23,858 nucleotides of DNA from Syntrophomonas sp. (GTDB lineage: Bacteria > Bacillota > Syntrophomonadia > Syntrophomonadales > Syntrophomonadaceae). The notes under the pieces were generated by a model. The model was not told where the DNA came from and did no database searches. It saw only the letters and a list, made by a program, of their open reading frames with translations. Positions 8,711-14,924 of the stretch are shown piece by piece (the first letter of the stretch is position 1; each line of letters begins with the position of its first letter). The position numbers and the translations under genes were made by a program. Where the stretch lies: assembly GCA_003558625.1 (NCBI GenBank), contig PWPP01000131.1, positions 1 through 23,858 of the forward strand, read 5' to 3'.

Positions 8711-8715
8711 AGGAG
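8711..8715 (+). promoter_or_regulatory. Ribosome binding site deciding the start at 8725
   Basis: AGGAG lies 9 bp before the ATG at 8725. The reading frame stays open upstream to a TTG at 8668 and an ATG at 8704, but neither has a good ribosome site, and the 8704 start would put this AGGAG inside the coding region. Confidence 0.7.
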
Positions 8716-8724
8716 AAGTTTTTC

Positions 8725-10035
8725 ATGCCGGGAGTCATTAAGTACTACTATTTCACCGATAACCCCCTGGAGCAGATCAGTTGGATGAATGGCCTGGAAA
8801 AAGACGGGTTTATTCTCTTGCCGGCCCGTGATGGGGAGGAGAATAAAAGGGAAAACCTTTTTAAGGGTGAGGATCAAGCCAAAGTGATATACACTATACA
8901 AAAAGATCCTTTCGATATTGTCGTTGTAAAACTGGAAAATGGTAACGGCTGGGAAAAATTAACACAAGAAATATTCTCGTTGGAACGAGAACACCTGAAC
9001 CGGGAGGGTATTCTGGCAGAAATACTGGTCCTGGCAACAAGTGAGCCACGATGGGAAGAAAGCTTAATGGAAGCACAAAGACTGGTGAATGGCAAGGTCC
9101 ACTTGGAGATGAAAAAAAACCAGGTCCGCCTGGCTCGCCTTAACTGGCTTTGGCCGGATAAAAAAGCCATATACTTTGCTAATATTCCGGGAGGAGACCT
9201 GCTTAACCCGGTATCCGGAAACTGGCTGCCAGTCTTGGAAGCCAAATTCTTGCAATTACAGCTGCAGGCAGAATTCTACCGCGATCGCCGTAACAGCTGC
9301 AACCTGGAAAAAGAAGAGTTAGATCGTTCATTATCGGATGTATTGCATTCCCGCCTGGTCCGTTCCGGCCAGGAAGCGGTAGATGACCTCTCCGAGCAGG
9401 TACATTTGATTTCCACTAATTTTGCCATTCTGGCAGGGTTGAACATCATTATCCGAGAAGCTCTGCAAAAAATGTATCATTTAGCCGGTGCAGTGGACAA
9501 CCAGTTGGAGGAAGAAGGCGGCTGCGAGGTTGTTTCACCCCTAAAATCGATCACCTCGCTCTATGAAGGTTTTTATGGCAGCCTGGAAAAATTAGAACAG
9601 GAGATTGTATTGTCCATGCAAAACCACAAGGCTGCCATTGAAGTGGTACGCAGCCGCATTGAGATTTTCTTGAGCAGGGAAAACATTAAACTACAGGCCC
9701 AGATCAAGGATATGATGGATGTGAACAATGCCCTGCAGAAGCAAAATCTCACCTTCCAGCTGGCCGCCAGTTTAATTGCTTTTATTTTGGTATCCTATTA
9801 CAGTCATTCCTTATGGAAAAACCTGGTGCCCCTGGCCTACCAGAATATACATAATGCCATCCAGTTTATTTTTGTGCTTTTATTCTCCGCATCGGTTATA
9901 TATATCACCCATCTAATCGGTGAATATATCCAAGTGGAAAAAGACCAGAACCGGTCCCTGTTAATCCGGGGCCTGGTTCTGGTCGCCATAATCATTACCG
10001 TGATTATCACAGGCAGCATCATCTATAATGTATAA
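8725..10035 (+). CDS. Unrecognised protein with coiled coil and C-terminal membrane domain
   Basis: I do not recognise this 436-residue protein. The N-terminal half is soluble and mixed in character. It is followed by a long charged helical region (about residues 190-340) likely to form coiled coil. The C-terminal about 95 residues hold three hydrophobic segments: one around LAASLIAFILVSYY, one around FIFVLLFSASVIYI and one at the very end (LVLVAIIITVIIT). No signal peptide, cysteine motif or nucleotide-binding motif is visible. The long-helix-then-membrane layout recalls CorA-like or DUF3422-type proteins, but there is no GMN motif, so I do not assign it. It stands 175 bp behind mtaD and converges on the minus-strand operon with only 4 bp between stop codons. 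Confidence 0.87.
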   Translation: MPGVIKYYYFTDNPLEQISWMNGLEKDGFILLPARDGEENKRENLFKGEDQAKVIYTIQKDPFDIVVVKLENGNGWEKLTQEIFSLEREHLNREGILAEILVLATSEPRWEESLMEAQRLVNGKVHLEMKKNQVRLARLNWLWPDKKAIYFANIPGGDLLNPVSGNWLPVLEAKFLQLQLQAEFYRDRRNSCNLEKEELDRSLSDVLHSRLVRSGQEAVDDLSEQVHLISTNFAILAGLNIIIREALQKMYHLAGAVDNQLEEEGGCEVVSPLKSITSLYEGFYGSLEKLEQEIVLSMQNHKAAIEVVRSRIEIFLSRENIKLQAQIKDMMDVNNALQKQNLTFQLAASLIAFILVSYYSHSLWKNLVPLAYQNIHNAIQFIFVLLFSASVIYITHLIGEYIQVEKDQNRSLLIRGLVLVAIIITVIITGSIIYNV

Positions 10036-10039
10036 TCTC

Positions 10040-10228
10040 TTAGCGCATCAATCGCAGTGTGTTTAAGCGTTTAATCAGTGCTTCCCGGTGCTTGTCTTCC
10101 TCCTGGGCAATCTGTTCTAAGATGAAGCGGGTTTCTATATCTTCTGCTTGCCTGGCCATTTCCCGGTATTGATCGGCGGCTTCTTTTTCATGTGCGATTG
10201 CTTGTTCCAATGCTTTCATAATATCCAT
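10040..10228 (-). CDS. Minimal half-rubrerythrin/ferritin-like protein
   Basis: This 62-residue protein consists almost only of two helices resembling half of a rubrerythrin four-helix bundle. The first helix has E14 followed seven residues later by Y21, as in rubrerythrin helix A. The second has the ExxH pattern E44-D-K-H47. One protomer therefore carries one Glu and one ExxH, half of a diiron site. A dimer could complete the bundle and bind two irons; this is inference. The ATG has a GGAGG site 9 bp upstream on the minus strand. It is last in the minus-strand operon after the CDGSH gene (23 bp gap), so a role in iron or peroxide handling fits. It could also be a non-metal structural relic. 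Confidence 0.75.
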   Translation of the reverse strand: MDIMKALEQAIAHEKEAADQYREMARQAEDIETRFILEQIAQEEDKHREALIKRLNTLRLMR

Positions 10229-10251
10229 GATACAATCCCTCCCAGTGGAAA

Positions 10252-10707
10252 CTAATCTTTTTCCTTATGACTTCCATCACAAAAAGGAATTCTTTTTGTG
10301 CGCCCACACCGGCAAAGGGCAGCAGTGTTAGTTTCTTTAATTAATTGGTTGTTTTCATCATAGATACGGATGGGACCTTCAACAAACAAAGGTCCGCCCG
10401 GTAGCAGCTTGATAGACACCTCAGGAGACTTTTCCGTTTCCGGTTCTTCTTTATAAGCGCCGGGGCCTTGGGCTAATTTTGGATCTACTTTCGAGCCAGC
10501 AGGTAGCGAGTATTTTAATGCCCCGGAAGGACATTGATCAATAGTGGAGATGATTTCTTCCGGGGTGGCATTTTCACAAATAATCCAAGGCCTGCGGTCG
10601 AAATCAAAAACACCGGGTAAACCGTCTACACATTTTTTCGAATGGAAACATTTTTCAGGAAACCAGTGAATAATTATATCCTGGTGAGTGTCATATTTTT
10701 TAATCAT
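10252..10707 (-). CDS. 4Fe-4S mono-cluster plus CDGSH iron-sulfur protein
   Basis: This 151-residue two-domain protein starts with a divergent mono-cluster ferredoxin segment (Fer4_19-like). It includes CFHSKKC, then a downstream CPSGAL cysteine. The C-terminal part is a CDGSH zinc-finger-like motif, CRCGRTKRIPFCDGSH, which fits the C-x-C-x2-[ST]-x3-P-x-C-D-G-[SAT]-H signature that binds a redox-active 2Fe-2S cluster. A middle segment of about 50 residues (roughly 70-125) links them. The pairing is known in anaerobes, but its role is not settled; electron transfer or cluster trafficking is plausible. The gene lies 42 bp behind the flavodiiron gene on the same strand, so it may serve oxygen or iron stress. 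Its ribosome site is weak (AAAGG about 11 bp upstream). Confidence 0.9.
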   Translation of the reverse strand: MIKKYDTHQDIIIHWFPEKCFHSKKCVDGLPGVFDFDRRPWIICENATPEEIISTIDQCPSGALKYSLPAGSKVDPKLAQGPGAYKEEPETEKSPEVSIKLLPGGPLFVEGPIRIYDENNQLIKETNTAALCRCGRTKRIPFCDGSHKEKD

Positions 10708-10749
10708 TAATATACACCGGCCTTTCTTTTCCCATGATAGCCAACATTA

Positions 10750-13362
10750 TCATACGGGTTCAAACATATTTTTGGCGGCTCCGCAAACGGGACATTCATC
10801 CGGAGGTTCGCTCCCGGTTTCAATATAACCACAGATTTTACATTTCCATTTATCACTTGCAATTTTTCCGCTTTCATCCCGACCAACACTGGTGATGGAA
10901 GCGGCGGAATCAACCCGGGAACTCATAATGACTTCACCCAGCAGGACCCCATCCTTAAAGAAAGACTTTTTATAATAACCCTGGGCCGGGTCGATCACCT
11001 CAACGATTTTTGCGTCAGGGGGGAGGTTGTTGACTTCACCCACCGAAAAAATTTGCTTATCAAATGCACTGAGCAGGGTGGAAATTGGGGGCTCCCTGTA
11101 TTCCAGCCAGTCGCCGGCTACGGTGGAACCGGCTATTTTACCCATTTCTAACGCTACCGGCCATAATCCCAGGTTGCGGTTGTTAAATTGAGCCACATCC
11201 CCGGCAGCCAGGACATCAGGAATGTCGGTGCGCATCTGCTTATCCACGATGATAGCGCGGTCAACATTGATTCCCGCTTCCCGGGCCAGCTCGGTATTGG
11301 GAGTGACCCCGGCGGAGATTAAGACCAGGTCGGCAGCAATGATATCACCGGCATTGGTTTTCACCCCGTTAGCGGTGGTGTCTCCCAGTATTTCTTCTAC
11401 ACTCACACCCATATATAAGCGGATCCCTTTAGCTTTCATGATCTCCTCCAGGCGGGCGGATGAAGCTTCATCCAGCTGCCGGGGCATGATGCGTGGACTA
11501 AACTCAATAATAGTGACTTCTTTATCCAGAGAATGTATTTCTGAGGCCGCTTCCAATCCCAGAATGCCCCCGCCGATAATCGCAATTTTTTTGCTGTCTC
11601 TCAGAGCTTCTTTAATTTTCAGCAAATGGGTCATGTTACGCAGGGTCATTACCCTATCTTTTTCTATTCCTTTTATCGGGGGCATGTTGTTGCGAGCTCC
11701 CAGGGCCAGGATCAATTTGTCATAGGGAAGGGTTTTATCTCCCTTCAGCATGATCGTTTTGCCGGCCGGGTCGATTTTTACAACCCTGGACTCGGTCAGC
11801 ACATCGATATTGTTTTCCTCATACCATTCCCAGGGATGGATATACAGTTTCTCCTCCCCTATTTCAGCCGAGAGAAGGTCACTCAAAATTGGCCGGTAAT
11901 AAGGGTAATAAGGTTCTTCGGAGACCAGGGTGATTTTGGCCAGGCGGTTACGCTTGCGCAGGGCTTCGGCAGCGGAGAGAGCCGCTATACCACTTCCCAG
12001 GATGAGGCAGTTAATTTCCCGGTTCTGGGTAAATTCCTCCTCAGGCATATCTTCCACAAAATTATCACTTGAGGCACCGCAGGCCGGGCATACCAGGGGG
12101 GGATTTTCACCCGGGAAAGACTGGTTACAGATCAGGCAACGCCACATTTTTTTTGCCGGTTCCTGGGTATGCTGCTTCAGGGCATTGGCGAAGGCCATAC
12201 CAAAATTAAAAGCGTCTTCTATTTCGGTCTCAGAGGGCTTGAAGTTCACCTTAAATCCCGGGAACACCTTCATACGCAGGGACTGCAAACGGTTTTCTAT
12301 ATTGGGAACGGCTTCTCCGCTCCAGCCGTATGAACCAAAGGCGGCTGCCAGCAGGTGATGGTGTACCACCGGGGAGAGACTGGTTAATAACTGCCAGATG
12401 GGCGGGGGGGCGTCACCGATGAGTGTTGGGGAGCCAATCAACAGGGCATCGGCATTCTCCAGCTCCTGCAGGACATCGGCAACCGGGCTATATACCAGGT
12501 TAAACTTTATAATATCGCACTCCAAGACCGCCTGGATGCCTTCGACTATATTGTCCAGCAAGATTCCAGTATAGCCATAGGCGGTTACATAGGGCAGGAC
12601 AATTTTAAGCGTGTCTTTTTCCCTGGGGACAGGCCGGGACCACTGGTCATAGGCCTGCAGGATAGCATCGATATTGCTGCGCAGGATGGGGCCGTGGCCG
12701 GGTGCAATGATATTTATCTCCAGCTCCTTGATTTTCTGCAAGGCCTCCTGTACATAGGGTTTAAAGGGGCCCATGATCACATCAAAATAATACTTGAAGG
12801 CATCGCTATAATCCTGTTCGATCAGGTCGTTAAAAACCCGTTCATCGGAAAAGTGGCTGCCGAAGGAGTCGATAGAAAACAGGATTTTGTCTTCTATTAA
12901 ATACGTATACATGGAATCAGGCCAGTGCAAAAAGGGGGAACTGATGAATTGCAGGGTTTTTCCGCCCAGTGCCAGGATTTCTCCATGGCGTACTTCCCGG
13001 GTAGCGAATTTCTTATTTACGATTTTTTTTAAAAAAGAGAGCGCAATACTGCTGCCCAGGATGGTCAGATGGGGGGCCTTATCCAGCAGGTATGCGATGG
13101 AACCGCTATGATCCGGTTCGGTATGGTTCACGATCAGGTAGTCAATATCTGCCAGGGGCAGGACTTCTTCCACTTTTTCCAGGTATTCCTCGAAAAATTG
13201 GCTTTTCACCGTTTCTATCAACACATTCTTTTCCTGGCCTTTGATGACAAAGGCATTATAACTGGTTCCGTATTCGGTTTTCATCACGATGTCAAAGACT
13301 CTCAAATCGGGATTCTGGACCCCGACATAATACACGTTTTCTTTAATCGGCAACGCTTTCAT
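10750..13362 (-). CDS. Five-domain flavodiiron protein fused to rubredoxins and NADH:rubredoxin oxidoreductase
   Basis: This 870-residue fusion reduces O2 (and possibly H2O2 or NO) with electrons from NAD(P)H in one chain. Domains in order: diiron metallo-beta-lactamase-like (1-245) with H80, E82, D84, H85, H146, D165 and H223; flavodoxin FMN domain (about 250-395); short rubredoxin with C409/C412/C425/C428; FAD/NAD oxidoreductase (about 445-815) with ILGSGIAALSAAEA and IIGGGILGLEAA dinucleotide motifs; and a second short rubredoxin with C841/C844/C857/C860. Both rubredoxins have 12 residues between CxxC pairs, as in rubrerythrin tails. All canonical diiron ligands are present, so oxygen reduction is likely. 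Start is the ATG at 13362. The longer frame from a TTG at 13377 would swallow the GGAGG site. It is first in a three-gene minus-strand operon. The layout matches the five-domain enzyme I recall from Syntrophomonas wolfei. Confidence 0.95.
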   Translation of the reverse strand: MKALPIKENVYYVGVQNPDLRVFDIVMKTEYGTSYNAFVIKGQEKNVLIETVKSQFFEEYLEKVEEVLPLADIDYLIVNHTEPDHSGSIAYLLDKAPHLTILGSSIALSFLKKIVNKKFATREVRHGEILALGGKTLQFISSPFLHWPDSMYTYLIEDKILFSIDSFGSHFSDERVFNDLIEQDYSDAFKYYFDVIMGPFKPYVQEALQKIKELEINIIAPGHGPILRSNIDAILQAYDQWSRPVPREKDTLKIVLPYVTAYGYTGILLDNIVEGIQAVLECDIIKFNLVYSPVADVLQELENADALLIGSPTLIGDAPPPIWQLLTSLSPVVHHHLLAAAFGSYGWSGEAVPNIENRLQSLRMKVFPGFKVNFKPSETEIEDAFNFGMAFANALKQHTQEPAKKMWRCLICNQSFPGENPPLVCPACGASSDNFVEDMPEEEFTQNREINCLILGSGIAALSAAEALRKRNRLAKITLVSEEPYYPYYRPILSDLLSAEIGEEKLYIHPWEWYEENNIDVLTESRVVKIDPAGKTIMLKGDKTLPYDKLILALGARNNMPPIKGIEKDRVMTLRNMTHLLKIKEALRDSKKIAIIGGGILGLEAASEIHSLDKEVTIIEFSPRIMPRQLDEASSARLEEIMKAKGIRLYMGVSVEEILGDTTANGVKTNAGDIIAADLVLISAGVTPNTELAREAGINVDRAIIVDKQMRTDIPDVLAAGDVAQFNNRNLGLWPVALEMGKIAGSTVAGDWLEYREPPISTLLSAFDKQIFSVGEVNNLPPDAKIVEVIDPAQGYYKKSFFKDGVLLGEVIMSSRVDSAASITSVGRDESGKIASDKWKCKICGYIETGSEPPDECPVCGAAKNMFEPV

Positions 13363-13370
13363 AATAAACA

Positions 13371-13375
13371 CCTCC
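13371..13375 (-). promoter_or_regulatory. Ribosome binding site deciding the flavodiiron start
   Basis: GGAGG on the minus strand lies 8 bp before the ATG at 13362. It rules out the in-frame TTG at 13377, which overlaps this site. Confidence 0.85.
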
Positions 13376-13723
13376 AAAAATTATTCGATACTAGCCCGGC
13401 TTGGGAAATGTTTTTTCCCTGGCCAACCCGCAAACATAAGCGGTATTGAGAGGAGGGACTACCTGCTTTATCATTTTGTAGTTTATGATATCCCATGCGC
13501 AATATACATATAAGTACAGAAGCTCACCATCAATTCCGGGCAGCGATATGGCTAAGGGAAACATCATGATGCCAGGTTCTAATCCAAAGGGAACCCAAAA
13601 TATTCTTTGCCTAAAGGTACCATATTTTAGTATTATAATAAATAAGATTAAGTATAAAAAAACCATGTATCCCAAAAAGCAAGACCATGTTGTGATGAAA
13701 GAAAAAGTACAGGAGGGGTATTT
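13376..13723. other. Divergent intergenic region between flavodiiron operon and ferritin
   Basis: This stretch of about 350 bp must hold the promoters for the minus-strand operon and for ferritin. It becomes very AT-rich at 13621-13660. An inverted repeat GGGAAA/TTTCCC with a 5-base loop lies at 13403-13419, in the presumed leader of the flavodiiron gene. A 10-bp palindrome lies at 13631-13640. Two open frames cross it: a minus-strand one of 94 codons (13391-13675) with a hydrophobic beginning, and a plus-strand one of 80 codons (13485-13727). Neither has a convincing ribosome site or recognisable similarity, so I do not call them genes. Confidence 0.6.
13607..13640 (+). promoter_or_regulatory. 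Possible ferritin promoter with overlapping AT palindrome
   Basis: TTGCCT at 13607-13612 lies 18 bp before TATTAT at 13631-13636, about 85 bp upstream of the ferritin ATG. A TATAAT at 13634-13639 has a longer 21-bp gap. The -10 region is embedded in the perfect palindrome TATTATAATA (13631-13640), the sort of place a Fur- or PerR-type repressor would bind. The match to the PerR consensus is only partial. Confidence 0.35.
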
Positions 13724-14215
13724 ATGATCAGCGAAAAATTAGCGACAGCCCTTAATGAACAGGTAAATGCTGAATTGTATTCCGCTTATTTATACTTGTC
13801 TATGGCCTCGTATTTCGAATCTTTAAGTCTTAAAGGGTTTGCTCACTGGATGCATATCCAGGCCCGGGAAGAACAGGACCATGCACTAAAGTTATACCAT
13901 TATATCAATGAACGGGGAGGTAGAGCTAATTTTAATGCCATAGCAGCTCCCCCTGAGAACTGGGATTCTCCCCTGGAAGTGTTTGAACAGGTATATCAGC
14001 ACGAACAGGTGGTAACCGGTTTGATTCATGCTCTGGTTGATTTGGCTTTTGCAGAAAAAGATCATGCCATGTATCATTTCTTGCAATGGTATGTAGCAGA
14101 GCAGGTGGAAGAAGAAGCCACCGCCGATGAGATTGTGCAGCAGGTAAGAATGGCTGGGGATTCTGCGGCAGCCATCCTGATGCTGGACCGGGAGCTGGGT
14201 CAAAGAGCCAAATAA
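13724..14215 (+). CDS. ftnA: Ferritin (non-heme, FtnA type)
   Basis: Ferritin oxidises Fe(II) and stores it as a mineral inside a 24-subunit shell. The 163-residue protein has the complete ferroxidase set at exactly the E. coli FtnA positions: E17, E50, H53, E94, Q127 and E130. No heme-ligand methionine typical of bacterioferritin is apparent. The ATG follows a strong AGGAGGGG site at 13711-13718. It is transcribed alone, away from the flavodiiron operon, and closed by the terminator at 14264-14292. The neighbourhood suggests joint control by iron or oxidative stress. Confidence 0.97.
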   Translation: MISEKLATALNEQVNAELYSAYLYLSMASYFESLSLKGFAHWMHIQAREEQDHALKLYHYINERGGRANFNAIAAPPENWDSPLEVFEQVYQHEQVVTGLIHALVDLAFAEKDHAMYHFLQWYVAEQVEEEATADEIVQQVRMAGDSAAAILMLDRELGQRAK

Positions 14216-14263
14216 GCCGTTAAAGGTATCGCAAAAATATTTAGACAGGCAAGAAGAATAAGC

Positions 14264-14292
14264 AAAAAGAGGATGGCAATATCCTCTTTTTT
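14264..14292 (+). terminator. Rho-independent terminator after ferritin
   Basis: AAAAAGAGGAT and ATCCTCTTTTT form an 11-bp perfect stem around the loop GGCAAT, with the right arm ending in a run of six T. It lies 48 bp past the ferritin stop. The A-rich left arm could also let it work in the other direction, but no minus-strand gene ends here. Confidence 0.88.
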
Positions 14293-14304
14293 CATCTGTT
14301 ATAT

Positions 14305-14310
14305 TATAAT
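14305..14310 (+). promoter_or_regulatory. Candidate -10 element for the mobB-AOR operon
   Basis: A perfect TATAAT lies in an AT-rich stretch between the ferritin terminator and mobB. No recognisable -35 hexamer lies 17 bp upstream (TCCTCT falls in the terminator arm), so this is a weak call based mainly on position. Confidence 0.3.
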
Positions 14311-14364
14311 TTGATTACATATATGCTTTTAGACGGACGTATTTTTCCGTTTATGGCTGGAACC

Positions 14365-14371
14365 GAGGAGG
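14365..14371 (+). promoter_or_regulatory. Ribosome binding site deciding the mobB GTG start
   Basis: GAGGAGG lies 8 bp before the GTG at 14380. In-frame ATGs at 14323 and 14353 lack such a site. Confidence 0.75.
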
Positions 14372-14379
14372 ATGCAGAC

Positions 14380-14868
14380 GTGAAAGCAATTGTTTCTTTT
14401 GTAGGCCGGCATAATTCCGGGAAAACAGAACTTCTAACCCGGCTGATACCCGTATTACAGGAAAAAGGGATCAAACTAGCGGTAATAAAACATGCCCCGG
14501 TAAAAATCCACCTGGCGGCCGATACCGATTCCAATAAACTTTTTAACGCCGGGGCCGACCTGGTCATCCTGTCTTCAGCCCGGGCAGTGATACAATATCA
14601 GAAAAACAGCAAAGAAAGATCTCTGCCGGAGTTGTATGAGGATATTCCGCCGGACTATAAACTCGTTATCGTAGAAGGCTATAAAAAAGAAGATGTTCCG
14701 AAAATTGAAGTATTGCGCCGGGATATAGATCCGCTGCCCAATCCGGAAATTCAACGGATTATTGCCCGGGTGGCCGATTTTACCCTGGAGGGGGAAACAA
14801 TACCGATTTTTTTCTTTCAGGAACTGGAACAGATCGCAGCATTTATCATAGCACACTTTAAACTCTAG
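14380..14868 (+). CDS. mobB: Molybdopterin-guanine dinucleotide biosynthesis adaptor MobB
   Basis: MobB is a P-loop GTP-binding protein that helps attach the guanine dinucleotide to molybdopterin for Mo or W enzymes. From the GTG at 14380 it has 162 residues, normal for the family. It begins with a beta strand and Walker A GRHNSGKT (9-16). Other family features are the IKHAPV segment after the P loop, the LILSSA region, and VIVEGYKKEDVPKIEV toward the end of the domain. A longer in-frame extension upstream lacks a ribosome site and adds non-family residues. AOR follows 56 bp later, and the FDH genes downstream need the same cofactor class, which explains the location. Confidence 0.92.
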   Translation: MKAIVSFVGRHNSGKTELLTRLIPVLQEKGIKLAVIKHAPVKIHLAADTDSNKLFNAGADLVILSSARAVIQYQKNSKERSLPELYEDIPPDYKLVIVEGYKKEDVPKIEVLRRDIDPLPNPEIQRIIARVADFTLEGETIPIFFFQELEQIAAFIIAHFKL

Positions 14869-14912
14869 GGATGTCGAGCACCGATGATCAGGTTCCCGAC
14901 CTTATATGGAGA

Positions 14913-14918
14913 GGGAGG
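14913..14918 (+). promoter_or_regulatory. Ribosome binding site deciding the AOR start
   Basis: GGGAGG lies 6 bp before the ATG at 14925. The frame is open to an ATG at 14871, but the extra 18 residues precede the conserved YGYAGKLLEVNL beginning and are not family-like. Confidence 0.8.
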
Positions 14919-14924
14919 ATAAAT

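Noticed and set aside
11222..12358. Plus-strand open frames of 140-167 codons opposite the flavodiiron gene
   Set aside because: They mirror a well-supported 870-residue minus-strand gene with full domain motifs; they are antisense shadows.
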